Counted from the first letter of the stretch, positions 8,748 through 17,205 are shown. The stretch is DNA of 31,031 bases from Paracrocinitomix sp040880585 (GCA_040880585.1 JBBDID010000024.1:1-31031), one strand, 5' to 3'. Notes: a model not told the origin generated them from the sequence alone. A program made the numbers and translations.

Positions 8748-8879
8748 ATGACGAAGGTTGTAAACTATCTTTTTGACAATATGTTTCAGGGTAAACAGAA
8801 AATATCACTGACAGAAAAAATAGTTGTTGTTTCCGCAACCTTGCTAATTGTATCCGCTACCCTTATTATCGTTTTATAG
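8748..8879 (+). CDS. Possible 43-residue single-pass membrane protein
   Basis: A small ORF from ATG 8748 to TAG 8877-8879 encodes 43 residues: a polar N-terminal half (MTKVVNYLFDNMFQGKQ) and a hydrophobic C-terminal helix (IVVVSATLLIVSATLIIVL). The split into a charged amphipathic half and a clean membrane helix looks non-random. It sits alone in a 322-bp gap with no clear ribosome binding site. It could be a small membrane protein or a type I toxin-like peptide; nothing recognisable confirms either. The rest of the gap shows nothing definite. Confidence 0.45.
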   Translation: MTKVVNYLFDNMFQGKQKISLTEKIVVVSATLLIVSATLIIVL

Positions 8880-8946
8880 CACTTTGATCTTTTAAATCCT
8901 AAAAACACTCCCTTTTACTTGCTGAGCGGGATAATACATGGTGTTT

Positions 8947-9879
8947 TTATTCAAATCCAATATGAAATAAAGCATCTCCGCGGGTCACTACCGGTTGGTT
9001 GTTATGGCCGTATATAAGACCATCTTTTTTTGCCCTCACTTTGGCTTCAAAATTACCGTATGGGCCCGTAATGGTGCCTAATACATCTCCTTCTTTTACA
9101 TATTCTCCGGATATTTTCAAGCATTTGAGCATTCCCGATCTTGACGCCCGCAACCAGGTACTGTTTTCAATGACAATTTGTCTACTTTCTTCCGGCATTC
9201 CTTTTACCATTCCCCTTGCTATCAACACGCGTTGAAGGCCTTTTAACCCCTCTTCGATAGAAAATTCATCCATTCTCAATGATTCCCCTCCTTCAAAAAC
9301 GATCATAGGAATATCCATTTTATGTGCTGTCCTTCGTAGTGTTTTACTAATCAGGGAGGTCTTGATCAGTAAAGGGACTCCAAATTCTTCGGCTAGTTTT
9401 ATACTTTCTTTATCATCACGATAAACCCTTGCCTGTGGGAAATTGTAAATACTTTTTCCTCCTGTATGAAAATCCAGGGAAAAATCAACATGCGGCAATA
9501 TTTTTTTTCGAAGCGTATAAGCCACTCTGGAAGCTAAAGAGCCGTTGAATGATCCCGGAAAAGAGCGATTCACATCTTTTCCGTCAGGCAAGCCTCTTGA
9601 ATAATTGATAAAGCCGTAAATATTTAAGAGCGGAACAGCGATCACATTTCCTTTGATCAGATTAGAAAACATTTTCATTTGCTCTGCCCGCTTGACTACT
9701 TCAATTCCATTAACTTCATCTCCGTGTACACCTCCAATAACGAGTAAAGTAGGTCCGTCTTTTTTAGCACGATACACTTTCGCGATCAAATCAATGGGCG
9801 TGTTAGAAGGCAGGTTTGCAATCTTAATATCGATTGTTGTCTTGCGGTTTTTGGGGATGGTTTGTCCGTTAATTATCAT
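8947..9879 (-). CDS. Succinylglutamate desuccinylase/aspartoacylase family (M14-like) hydrolase
   Basis: This is a zinc-dependent hydrolase of the AstE/AspA branch of the M14 carboxypeptidase clan. Starting at ATG 9879 it has 310 residues. The zinc ligands appear as H52 and E55 in GGVHGDEVNG and H138 in LDFHTGG. VNRSFPG carries the substrate-binding Arg (R105), and the FEGGE segment near 195-199 would hold the catalytic Glu. A C-terminal lipoyl-like beta barrel follows (DVLGTITGPYGNFEAKVRA). The frame is open to a TTG at 9897. The ATG is preferred and still overlaps the end of the ATP-grasp gene by 11 bp. The coupling suggests that ligase and hydrolase act on the same amide bond, which is inference. 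Confidence 0.88.
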   Translation of the reverse strand: MIINGQTIPKNRKTTIDIKIANLPSNTPIDLIAKVYRAKKDGPTLLVIGGVHGDEVNGIEVVKRAEQMKMFSNLIKGNVIAVPLLNIYGFINYSRGLPDGKDVNRSFPGSFNGSLASRVAYTLRKKILPHVDFSLDFHTGGKSIYNFPQARVYRDDKESIKLAEEFGVPLLIKTSLISKTLRRTAHKMDIPMIVFEGGESLRMDEFSIEEGLKGLQRVLIARGMVKGMPEESRQIVIENSTWLRASRSGMLKCLKISGEYVKEGDVLGTITGPYGNFEAKVRAKKDGLIYGHNNQPVVTRGDALFHIGFE

Positions 9880-10753
9880 GGTTATATTTATTTTCAATTG
9901 CCATAATCAATTCTTCTGCTATTCCGTGTTTGGTAACCCCTTCAATTCCCTCAAAACCGGGAGAAGAATTGACCTCAATAATCATAGCTCCGGTCTCTGA
10001 CCGAAGAATATCTACCCCACCCATTTCTAATCCTAAAACATGGAGTGAATTGATCGCGATCTCTTTTTCATTTTCACTGAGAAGAACCGTTTCACCTTTC
10101 CCTCCACGGTGTATGTTTGATCGAAAATCACCTTCAGCAGCTACTCGCATCATAGTGGCAACCACTTTATTTCCAATTACAATAACACGAATATCTTTCC
10201 CCTTAAATTCAGAAATATATTGTTGTAGGATGATACGGGTTTTGCGTTCATTAAAATCATTAAAAAAATCAACGGCCTGCTCTTCTCCTTCAATTAAATA
10301 GACTCCTTGCCCCTGAGTTCCTTCCAGTACCTTTAGAACGAAAGGATATCCCAAATGTTCCCGCACAACTCGTTCTGCGTAATACAAATCGTAAGAAAAA
10401 TAGGTTTTCGGAATTTTTATCCCCGCTTTACTCAGCATTTGTAAGCTTCTGAATTTATCGCGGGAATTGAGAATCCCCTCAGATTTATTATAAACCATGG
10501 CACCCATACGTTCAAAATGACGAACCACCGTACAACCGTAAGAAGTTACCGAACTCCCGATTCTTGGAATCACTGCATCCGGCACCATAAGAAATTCGTG
10601 TTCGTATACAATTTTATGTTTTCCATCTTCAATCAGGAGGTCACACTCCATATAGTTAATCACACGGACATTGTGTTTTCGATTAATGCCGGCCTGATAG
10701 ATTCGTTTAGTAGTGTATAAGGTCTCAGACCTGGATAAGATATAGATTAACAT
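9869..10753 (-). CDS. RimK-family alpha-L-glutamate ligase (ATP-grasp)
   Basis: This is a 294-residue ATP-grasp ligase of the RimK type; such enzymes add glutamate to a carboxylate of a protein or small molecule using ATP. The N-terminal pre-ATP domain has the family segment PDAVIPRIGSSVTSYG. The central ATP-binding part has NSRDKFRSLQML, PFVLKVLEGTQGQGVYL and ILQQYISEFKGKDIRV. The C-terminal metal-binding motif is IIEVNSSPGFEGIE. ATG at 10753. The gene overlaps the M14-type hydrolase by at least 11 bp. Whether its target is ribosomal protein S6, a coenzyme or another substrate cannot be told here; no rpsF is nearby. Confidence 0.9.
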   Translation of the reverse strand: MLIYILSRSETLYTTKRIYQAGINRKHNVRVINYMECDLLIEDGKHKIVYEHEFLMVPDAVIPRIGSSVTSYGCTVVRHFERMGAMVYNKSEGILNSRDKFRSLQMLSKAGIKIPKTYFSYDLYYAERVVREHLGYPFVLKVLEGTQGQGVYLIEGEEQAVDFFNDFNERKTRIILQQYISEFKGKDIRVIVIGNKVVATMMRVAAEGDFRSNIHRGGKGETVLLSENEKEIAINSLHVLGLEMGGVDILRSETGAMIIEVNSSPGFEGIEGVTKHGIAEELIMAIENKYNHDN

Positions 10754-10779
10754 CTGTTGTAGTGAGGGAAGTTTATAAA

Positions 10780-11295
10780 TTAGTTAGCAATCAAGGCTGG
10801 AGTTTCAATTTTATTACTCACGTTAAGGGCACGATCAATTAAGGTAATCTCAAATTTAACGGTATCCGATTCAGGAGATAATTTGTTGCGGTATTGGGGC
10901 ACAACAAACACATCAATTCTACCCTTAATTCCTTCCGTTTTTTCTGACACCGGAATGGGTTTGATTCGGTAACCAAAATGAACAGGATCACCTGAAAAAT
11001 TTACACCGTTTACCCAACCAAGTTCGTCATCTTTTTCAAAATAATCAAGATAAATATTGTTGTAATAAAAAGAGTCAGGAGCAAACACGCCAAAGGTGTC
11101 TGAAGGAGAAAGGCCAAGATCGGCGTCTCCATCTGTAAAATCAAAGGAAATCAATGCACTATCACCCATTACTTCAGCTTGTGCGTTTGAAATAATGGGT
11201 TGATCCGGAAATTTTTCACTTTTAAAACAGGATAGAAATAAGAATGAAATAAGTAAAACGGAACTAATTAGCGTTATTTTTGTTTTTCCAGTCAT
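10780..11295 (-). CDS. Predicted lipoprotein of unknown function
   Basis: This 171-residue protein has a lipoprotein signal peptide: MTGKTKITLISSVLLISF then the lipobox FLSC, with Cys at residue 23, so it should be lipidated and held in an envelope membrane. The mature part opens with PDQPIISNAQAEVMGDSALISFDFTDGDADLGLSPSDT, a beta-strand pattern with an acidic DGDADLG loop that could bind calcium. No named domain is recognised. It lies 26 bp upstream of rimK on the same strand and may be the first gene of that operon. It is divergent from the LuxE-like gene with only 31 bp between starts. Confidence 0.78.
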   Translation of the reverse strand: MTGKTKITLISSVLLISFLFLSCFKSEKFPDQPIISNAQAEVMGDSALISFDFTDGDADLGLSPSDTFGVFAPDSFYYNNIYLDYFEKDDELGWVNGVNFSGDPVHFGYRIKPIPVSEKTEGIKGRIDVFVVPQYRNKLSPESDTVKFEITLIDRALNVSNKIETPALIAN

Positions 11296-11326
11296 GAAAT
11301 ATTTGAACGAAGTTAGCGATTAATAG

Positions 11327-12325
11327 ATGAATGTACAAGAGGTAGAAAAATTACCATTTGATCTGAAACGAATTTTCTCGATCCATTCAGAAGAGGAATT
11401 TATTCATCTTTCGTTACAGGTATTTCATTTTCAATATGCCAATAATCCCGTTTATAAAAAATTTGTTGATTTAATTGGGGTACCCCCATCAGAGGTAAAG
11501 ACAGTAGAGCAAATCCCTTTTTTACCGATATCCTTTTTTAAAACGCATACCGTAAAATCAACAAATACCTTGACAGAGAAGGTTTTTTACAGTAGTGGAA
11601 CTACCGGTCAAACAAGAAGCAAGCATCACATTGCAGACCTTAGTTTGTATGAACTTTCATTCTTAAAAGGCTTTGAGCATTTTTACGGTCACCTTGAAAA
11701 TTATTTGATTTTGGGATTGTTGCCCGCCTACCATGAGAATGAGCATTCTTCTCTGATCTATATGGTAGATCATTTGATGCAGTGGACCAAATATAAAGAA
11801 AGTAGTTTTCTACTCAATGATTATGAGCGATTGCTTAGCTTGGTTGAGCGTTATAAAGGAAATCGAAAAATTCTACTCATAGGTGTTTCCTACGCCTTGT
11901 TAGATCTATCTGAAAAATACAAGGTAGATCTTTCTGATTGTATTGTTATGGAAACCGGTGGGATGAAAGGGAGAAGAACAGAGTTGACGAAAGAAACGTT
12001 ACATCAGGAACTCAAAGAAGGGTTTGGTCTGGATCAGATCCATTCAGAATATGGCATGACAGAACTATTGTCTCAGGCATATTCAAAAGAGGATCAGTTG
12101 TTCTTTACACCGCCCTGGATGAAGGTACTCATCCGACAACACAACGACCCTTTTCAAATGATTGAACATAAATCCGGTGGAATTAATGTGATTGACCTGG
12201 CCAATATTTATAGCTGTTCATTTATCGCGACACAAGACTTGGGAAAGACCCATTCAGGGGGATTTGAAGTGTTGGGGCGGTTTGATCATTCGGATATTCG
12301 GGGTTGTAACCTGTTGATTCAGTAA
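11327..12325 (+). CDS. LuxE-like acyl-protein synthetase / acyl-activating enzyme
   Basis: This 332-residue protein belongs to the LuxE branch of the ANL adenylating enzymes. It has the phosphate-binding loop YSSGTTGQTRSKH (about residues 87-99), a downstream GMTELLSQAY motif equivalent to the YGxTE motif, and an N-terminal half rich in F/H residues as in LuxE. LuxE activates a fatty acid and passes it to LuxC; no LuxC, LuxD or luciferase gene is here. In Bacteroidota this stand-alone family is usually annotated acyltransferase or phenylacetate-CoA ligase-like, so the substrate is unknown. It is only about 330 residues, lacking the long C-terminal lid of full ANL ligases. Confidence 0.82.
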   Translation: MNVQEVEKLPFDLKRIFSIHSEEEFIHLSLQVFHFQYANNPVYKKFVDLIGVPPSEVKTVEQIPFLPISFFKTHTVKSTNTLTEKVFYSSGTTGQTRSKHHIADLSLYELSFLKGFEHFYGHLENYLILGLLPAYHENEHSSLIYMVDHLMQWTKYKESSFLLNDYERLLSLVERYKGNRKILLIGVSYALLDLSEKYKVDLSDCIVMETGGMKGRRTELTKETLHQELKEGFGLDQIHSEYGMTELLSQAYSKEDQLFFTPPWMKVLIRQHNDPFQMIEHKSGGINVIDLANIYSCSFIATQDLGKTHSGGFEVLGRFDHSDIRGCNLLIQ

Positions 12326-12328
12326 TTT

Positions 12329-12357
12329 TTGTTATTTAATTTTTTTGTTTACCTTGG
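12329..12357 (+). promoter_or_regulatory. Candidate promoter of the T9SS cargo gene
   Basis: TTG at 12329-12331, an 18-bp spacer, then TACCTTGG at 12350-12357 (7 of 8 to TAnnTTTG). The ATG of the following gene is 37 bp downstream. Spacing and position fit a Bacteroidota housekeeping promoter. Confidence 0.5.
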
Positions 12358-12394
12358 AATCGTTTAACTTAAAACATTAATACTTGAAAAAGCT

Positions 12395-13954
12395 ATGAAA
12401 AGATATCTGCTTACCTTTTTCTCTTTGCCTTTTTATAGTTTTTTGATTTCACAAACAGTATTGATATCGAATCAGAATACAATTGGTGGGGATCAATTAG
12501 ACAATGTTACATCAAATGTTGTTAATACTGATGGCTCAGTTTTATTGCTGGGAGAATCACTTTCCGGTATCAGCGGAGATAAAACAACTGCTACCTTTGG
12601 CATGTCAGATATTTGGCTTGTCAAGTTAAATTCAGACCTCTCAATATCATGGCAGGCTAGTTATGGTGGTAGCGATAATGATTCTGAAGGAAAGATAATT
12701 TCGCTGCAAGACGGGAATTTTCTAATTGCGTGCTCGTCTGAATCTGCCGTGTCAGGTAATAAAACTGTTGGCACAAATGGGGGACATGATTTTTGGCTAA
12801 TTAAAATCGATAACAACGGAACTATTCTTTGGCAGCAAACATATGGTGGTACAGGAGAAGAGCGCCTTGTAAGTATATGTGAGGGAACAGACGGCTCTAT
12901 ATACATGGTAGGACGCTCAGACTCCGGGGTCTCAGGAGACAAAACAGAAGCATCTTATGGATTAACTGATTATTGGTTAGTTAAGACGACAGATACCGGG
13001 GATATCATTTGGGACAAAGCTTATGGAGGCAGTCAATCTGAAGAACCCGGAGGAATGGTCATTGACGAAAATGGAGACTTGATTATATCCGGTCATTCAA
13101 ATTCAAATACATCAGGAACCAAAACAGAAGACTCGTATGGCTCGGAAGATTATTGGCTAGTAAAAGCAGATAGTTCCGGCACACCAATTTGGGACAGATG
13201 TTACGGTGGTGACGACTTTGATGCCGATTGCAACGTACTAACCAGCCAAAACAGTTATTATATATCCGGAGTTTCTTTGTCAGGGGTAAGTGGATTAAAG
13301 ACAGAACCAAATTATGGCATCACGGATATTTGGATCCTTAAGTTAGATTATTCCGGCTCGCTTATCTGGCAAAAAAGTATAGGTGGAAACTTGAGTGAAA
13401 GTGTAGGTATGCCAACATTTACAGGAGACGGACAGGTTTTAATTCCCGGTAGTTCTTTTTCCGATATTTCCGGCACGAAAACAGAACCGAATGTTGGGGA
13501 TCTTGATTATTGGTTAACTTCTTTAGATACATCCGGAACAGTTTTATGGGATAAAAATATTGGTGGAACACTATGGGAGTCTTGTTCAGGGATTTTTGAG
13601 CGCAATGATAATGAGTATATCCTGTTTGGTTCCTCCTCGTCCAACATCTCAGGAGACAAAGATGAAAACTCAAACGGTTCAAACGATTTCTGGGTTGTCA
13701 CTCTTTCCTCAGATTTAGGTTATTTAGGGGTAAGCCCTCCAACTGTTCTAATATATCCTAACCCAAGTTCAGGTCATTTTAGTTTCAGTCAGGATGTCGA
13801 TAATGTAGCTGTTTATGATACACAGGGGCGTATGGTTCATCTTGAAACAGAGAAAGCAATATCATTAAATTTGACAAACTTATCTCCGGGTATTTATACC
13901 GTGCAATTTCTTTTCAAAGGGAAAGTTTTTTCAGACCGGTTAATCATTAAATAA
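12395..13954 (+). CDS. Repeat-rich secreted protein with T9SS type A sorting domain
   Basis: This 519-residue protein has a signal peptide (MKRYLLTFFSLPFYSFLISQ). About seven imperfect repeats of roughly 55 residues follow, each with the pattern SG-KTE-YG-DYWLVK-D-SG-IIWD--YGG. These look like beta-propeller blades or a repeat seen in gliding/adhesion cargo. The C-terminal about 75 residues (PTVLIYPNPSSGHFSFSQ ... NLSPGIYTVQFLFKGK) form a type A sorting domain, which directs export by the type IX secretion system and anchoring or release at the cell surface. It appears monocistronic with its own promoter-like element. The exact role is unknown. Confidence 0.9.
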   Translation: MKRYLLTFFSLPFYSFLISQTVLISNQNTIGGDQLDNVTSNVVNTDGSVLLLGESLSGISGDKTTATFGMSDIWLVKLNSDLSISWQASYGGSDNDSEGKIISLQDGNFLIACSSESAVSGNKTVGTNGGHDFWLIKIDNNGTILWQQTYGGTGEERLVSICEGTDGSIYMVGRSDSGVSGDKTEASYGLTDYWLVKTTDTGDIIWDKAYGGSQSEEPGGMVIDENGDLIISGHSNSNTSGTKTEDSYGSEDYWLVKADSSGTPIWDRCYGGDDFDADCNVLTSQNSYYISGVSLSGVSGLKTEPNYGITDIWILKLDYSGSLIWQKSIGGNLSESVGMPTFTGDGQVLIPGSSFSDISGTKTEPNVGDLDYWLTSLDTSGTVLWDKNIGGTLWESCSGIFERNDNEYILFGSSSSNISGDKDENSNGSNDFWVVTLSSDLGYLGVSPPTVLIYPNPSSGHFSFSQDVDNVAVYDTQGRMVHLETEKAISLNLTNLSPGIYTVQFLFKGKVFSDRLIIK

Positions 13955-14086
13955 ACTAAGCCAAGAAATTACTTACTTAAGGTTGATCCGAACGAGACTC
14001 CTACTAACTTATGAAGTAGGGAAAAGCAGGAATTATAGTTATTGCAAGGCCGAAAAGAATTTTTTTAAAAAAAACCACAATTTTTT

Positions 14087-14116
14087 TTGGAGATCAAACA
14101 GATTGAATTACCTTTG
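14087..14116 (+). promoter_or_regulatory. Consensus Bacteroidota promoter upstream of a short gene-less transcript
   Basis: TTG at 14087-14089, exactly 19 bp, then TACCTTTG at 14109-14116: a full match to TTG-N19-TAnnTTTG. Transcription should start near 14121. A strong terminator hairpin sits only about 30 bp farther on, before ppk1. Confidence 0.7.
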
Positions 14117-14120
14117 AACT

Positions 14121-14190
14121 GTTTTTTCATGGAAACATAGTTTTTTGAGGTGAAAATACCAGCTAGTAGAAACTACTAGCTGGTATTTTT
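14121..14190 (+). ncRNA. Possible short RNA or attenuated leader of ppk1
   Basis: The predicted transcript from about 14121 to 14190 is about 70 nt and holds no convincing ORF. One GTG frame at 14152 would give a nine-residue peptide that ends inside the hairpin. It ends in a 17-bp stem. It may be an independent small RNA, or the leader of ppk1 whose read-through is controlled at the hairpin. The sequence does not distinguish the two, and no known RNA family is recognised. Confidence 0.4.
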
Positions 14191-14196
14191 ATTTTA
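14153..14196 (+). terminator. Perfect 17-bp hairpin terminator
   Basis: The left arm at 14153-14169 is perfectly complementary to the right arm at 14173-14189, with a 3-nt AAA loop. The core arm is ACCAGCTAGTAG. The right arm runs into TTTTT and a further ATTTT. A tract before and T tract after make it potentially bidirectional. It lies 30-70 bp upstream of the ppk1 start. Confidence 0.85.
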
Positions 14197-14225
14197 AGTC
14201 GAAGGCATTTCAAAGTGTATTTTAT

Positions 14226-16274
14226 ATGGAGCTCTTTAACAGAGAATTAAGCTGGTTATCTTTTAATGAGCGTGTTCTGCAAGAATCGTTGGATGAGAGT
14301 AACCCGCTTATAGAACGCATTCGGTTTTTGGGTATATACTCTAATAATTTAGATGAATTTTTTAAGGTAAGAGTGGCCACAGTGCGTCGTATGAGGCTGT
14401 TGGGAACGAAGAGAGTAGAAGGATTTAAAGGTGGACCTGCAGAACTTATAAAAACGATTAAACAAATCGTTCTCGATCAACAACAATTGTTTCAGTTATC
14501 GTATGAGAAAGCACTCAAAGAATTAAGAGAGAATCACATATTTCAAACCAATGAGACGCATTTGAGAGAGGATGAAATCATCCATGTATCCGAATTTTTT
14601 GAGCAGAAAGTGCGCGCTCACATTGTCCCCATTATGTTGTCTAAGCAACGACCTTTCCCGAAATTACAGGATAAGGGAATTTATCTGGCGATTAAAATGA
14701 CGGATTATGAACACACCAAGGTGAAATATGCTTTGATTCAGATCCCCAATAACATTTCACGGTTTTTTATCCTGCCCGGTAAGCAGGAGATTCAAAAAAT
14801 CATTCTGTTGGATGATATCATCCGATTTCATTTGGAGAGTATTTTTTCAATTTTCACTTTTGATAAAATTGAGGCCTATACCTTTAAAATCACCAGAGAT
14901 GCTGAGTTAGACCTGGATGATGATATTTCAAAAAGCTTTCTTGAAAAAATGCAGGACAGCATTGAATTGCGAAAAAAAGGAGAACCGGTTCGCTTTGTTT
15001 ATGATTCGGCCATGCCCTTGGATATGCTCAATTATTTAATGGCTGCCCAAAAATTGGAAGCGGGTGAAAACATTATTCCCGGTGGTCGCTACCACAACTT
15101 TAAGGATTTTATGAATTTCCCAAATTTTGGTAGGGAAGATTTTGTTTATGATCCGGCTCCCCCATCTGTTCATCCGGCCTTTAAAGATAAACGAGCTTCC
15201 CTGATCAAGAAGATATTGAAAGAGGATGTCTTGATCACCTTCCCCTACCAAAGTTTTCAGCACATAATTGATGTATTGCGAGAAGCAGCGATTGATCCGA
15301 AAGTGACATCCATCAAAATAAATCTTTATAGAGTAGCACAGAATTCACAAATTATCAATGCTTTGATTTCGGCAGCTAAAAACGGAAAAAAAGTTTCAGT
15401 AGTCATTGAATTACTGGCCCGTTTTGATGAAACCAATAATATTAAATGGTCGAATGTGCTGGAAGAGCACGGGGTGAATGTACTTTTTGGGGTGCCTAAT
15501 CTTAAAGTGCATTCCAAGTTGTTTTTGATCAAACGAAAGCATGAAGATGAGATACAATTGATTGCACATGTAGGAACAGGAAACTTCCATGAAAAAACAG
15601 CCACCGTGTATACAGATTGCTCTTTGTTGACAGCAGACCCCTCTATCACCAAAGAAGTAGAAAAAGTATTTAAGATTTTTAAAAATAATTTTGATCGCTC
15701 GGTCTTTCGTGAATTAATGGTATCTCCCTTTAATACCAGAAGAAAGTTAACGCAATTGATCGATACTGAAATTTCACATGCCAAAAATGGAGAAGATGCT
15801 TATATCTATCTAAAAATTAATAATTTGGTGGATTCAAGGATGATCAAAAAGTTATATGAAGCATCAAAGGCAGGGGTGAAAATCTATGCAGTGATTCGGG
15901 GAATTTGTGCTTTGGTGCCGGGTGTGAAAGGACTTTCTGAAAACATTGAAGTCAGGAGTGTAGTCGGCAGATTTTTAGAGCATTCAAGAATTGTTATTTT
16001 TGGAAATGGTGGAGACGAGAAATATTATATCTCTTCTGCAGACTGGATGAGTAGAAATATTGACGGACGGATTGAAGTAACGGTTCCGGTGTATGATGAG
16101 AACATTCAAAAGGATTTGAAATTTATGATAGAAGCAGCTTTAAAGGACAATACAAAATCCAGAATTGTTGATGTTGCTCAAAAAAACGAACGATTTATCG
16201 GTAATTCCGATCTTCCCTATAATTCACAAATGGAAGTGTATCATTATTTTAAAACCAAATCATTGAATGAATAG
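14226..16274 (+). CDS. ppk1: Polyphosphate kinase 1
   Basis: PPK1 makes inorganic polyphosphate from ATP, reversibly. The 682-residue protein opens with FNRELSWLSFNERVL and has the N-terminal NNLDEFFKVRVATV segment. The two catalytic histidines are expected at H429 (LKVHSKLFLI, the residue that becomes phosphorylated) and H586 (FLEHSRIVIFGN). The conserved VGTGNFHEKTATVYTDCSLLT and SADWMSRNIDGRIEV blocks are present. The stop overlaps the exopolyphosphatase start by 8 bp, so synthesis and breakdown enzymes are made from one operon. A terminator-like hairpin lies between the upstream promoter and the start, hinting at control by read-through. Confidence 0.97.
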   Translation: MELFNRELSWLSFNERVLQESLDESNPLIERIRFLGIYSNNLDEFFKVRVATVRRMRLLGTKRVEGFKGGPAELIKTIKQIVLDQQQLFQLSYEKALKELRENHIFQTNETHLREDEIIHVSEFFEQKVRAHIVPIMLSKQRPFPKLQDKGIYLAIKMTDYEHTKVKYALIQIPNNISRFFILPGKQEIQKIILLDDIIRFHLESIFSIFTFDKIEAYTFKITRDAELDLDDDISKSFLEKMQDSIELRKKGEPVRFVYDSAMPLDMLNYLMAAQKLEAGENIIPGGRYHNFKDFMNFPNFGREDFVYDPAPPSVHPAFKDKRASLIKKILKEDVLITFPYQSFQHIIDVLREAAIDPKVTSIKINLYRVAQNSQIINALISAAKNGKKVSVVIELLARFDETNNIKWSNVLEEHGVNVLFGVPNLKVHSKLFLIKRKHEDEIQLIAHVGTGNFHEKTATVYTDCSLLTADPSITKEVEKVFKIFKNNFDRSVFRELMVSPFNTRRKLTQLIDTEISHAKNGEDAYIYLKINNLVDSRMIKKLYEASKAGVKIYAVIRGICALVPGVKGLSENIEVRSVVGRFLEHSRIVIFGNGGDEKYYISSADWMSRNIDGRIEVTVPVYDENIQKDLKFMIEAALKDNTKSRIVDVAQKNERFIGNSDLPYNSQMEVYHYFKTKSLNE

Positions 16275-17157
16275 ATTTGGAGCGATAGATATAGGAACCA
16301 ATGCGGCGCGTTTACTAATTGGTGAAGTTGAAGAAGAGGATGAGCAACATTTTGTCAAAAAAGTGTCTTATACACGGATCCCTCTGAGATTAGGGATAGA
16401 AGTATTTGAAAATGGTGAAATATCCCCGAAAAAATTGACTGAGTTTGTGAAGTCTGTTCAGGCATTTAAACTCATTGCAGAAGTTTTTGAAGTGAAAGAA
16501 CTTAGAGCCTGTGCCACATCTGCCATGAGAGAGGCCAAAAATGGAAAAGAGGTCAGAAAATTGATTAAAAAACAAACCGGGGTCAACATTGAGATTATAA
16601 ATGGTTCGGAAGAAGCCCGAATCATATTATCCACTTTCTTTTTACTGGACGCCAAACAAAAAACACCTTTTGTAGTAATAGATGTGGGAGGGGGAAGTAC
16701 TGAAATTTCTATTTTCAGAGAAGGTGAAAAAGTGGCTTCAAAATCATTTGCGGTAGGAACCTTGAGAATGTTAGCCGGAAAAGTCAAACCGGAGATATGG
16801 AAAGAACTCGATAAATGGATCGATTCTAAATTTAATAAAGATACTGAGTACATTACCTTTGCAACAGGAGGAAACATTAATAAAATTCATAAAATTTTAG
16901 GCAAAAAATCAAAGGAACCGATTTTGCTAAAAGAGTTTGACGAATTGTATCATGAAATGTCAGGATTTAGCTATAAACAACGGATGTCTGAGTACAAATT
17001 AAAACCCGACCGTGCAGATGTAATTATTCCCGCCTTTGAAATTTATCACAATATTTTTAATAAAATCAACACAAAAGAAATTGTAGTGCCAAAAATTGGA
17101 TTGTCAGACGGGATGATTTATAATTTGCACATGAAAGATAAAGAGAGAGAAAGCTAA
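16267..17157 (+). CDS. ppx: Exopolyphosphatase / GppA-family phosphatase (short form)
   Basis: This Ppx/GppA family phosphatase releases phosphate from polyphosphate ends or from pppGpp. The 296 residues cover only the actin-like ASKHA domain. Phosphate 1 is AIDIGTNAARLLIGEV (about 6-21). Catalytic Glu is expected near AMREAKNG / INGSEEAR. Phosphate 2 is VIDVGGGSTEISIF. The C-terminal HD-like domain of the 500-residue E. coli enzymes is absent, as is normal for the short family. An 8-bp overlap with ppk1 makes coupled translation very likely. The ppGpp versus polyP preference cannot be read from the sequence; the operon argues for polyP. Confidence 0.93.
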   Translation: MNRFGAIDIGTNAARLLIGEVEEEDEQHFVKKVSYTRIPLRLGIEVFENGEISPKKLTEFVKSVQAFKLIAEVFEVKELRACATSAMREAKNGKEVRKLIKKQTGVNIEIINGSEEARIILSTFFLLDAKQKTPFVVIDVGGGSTEISIFREGEKVASKSFAVGTLRMLAGKVKPEIWKELDKWIDSKFNKDTEYITFATGGNINKIHKILGKKSKEPILLKEFDELYHEMSGFSYKQRMSEYKLKPDRADVIIPAFEIYHNIFNKINTKEIVVPKIGLSDGMIYNLHMKDKERES

Positions 17158-17197
17158 ATCTTCTATTCTTTTTATTTTCGCATTGTAATTTTAGTGT

Positions 17198-17205
17198 TAT
17201 ATTTG
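17198..17205 (+). promoter_or_regulatory. Candidate -7 box for the tRNA genes
   Basis: TATATTTG is an exact TAnnTTTG match about 84 bp upstream of tRNA-Gly. A TTG at the ideal distance is missing (TTT at 17176-17178; a TTG at 17183-17185 is closer, 12 bp). Confidence 0.4.

Noticed and set aside
8901..8948. Hairpin AAAAACAC...GTGTTTTT as a terminator of the M14-type gene
   Set aside because: Arms are only 8 bp with a 32-nt loop; the pairing is too weak to call.
12395..13954. Internal repeats as a mobile or CRISPR array
   Set aside because: They are protein-level repeats of about 55 residues in one open frame with a signal peptide and sorting domain.
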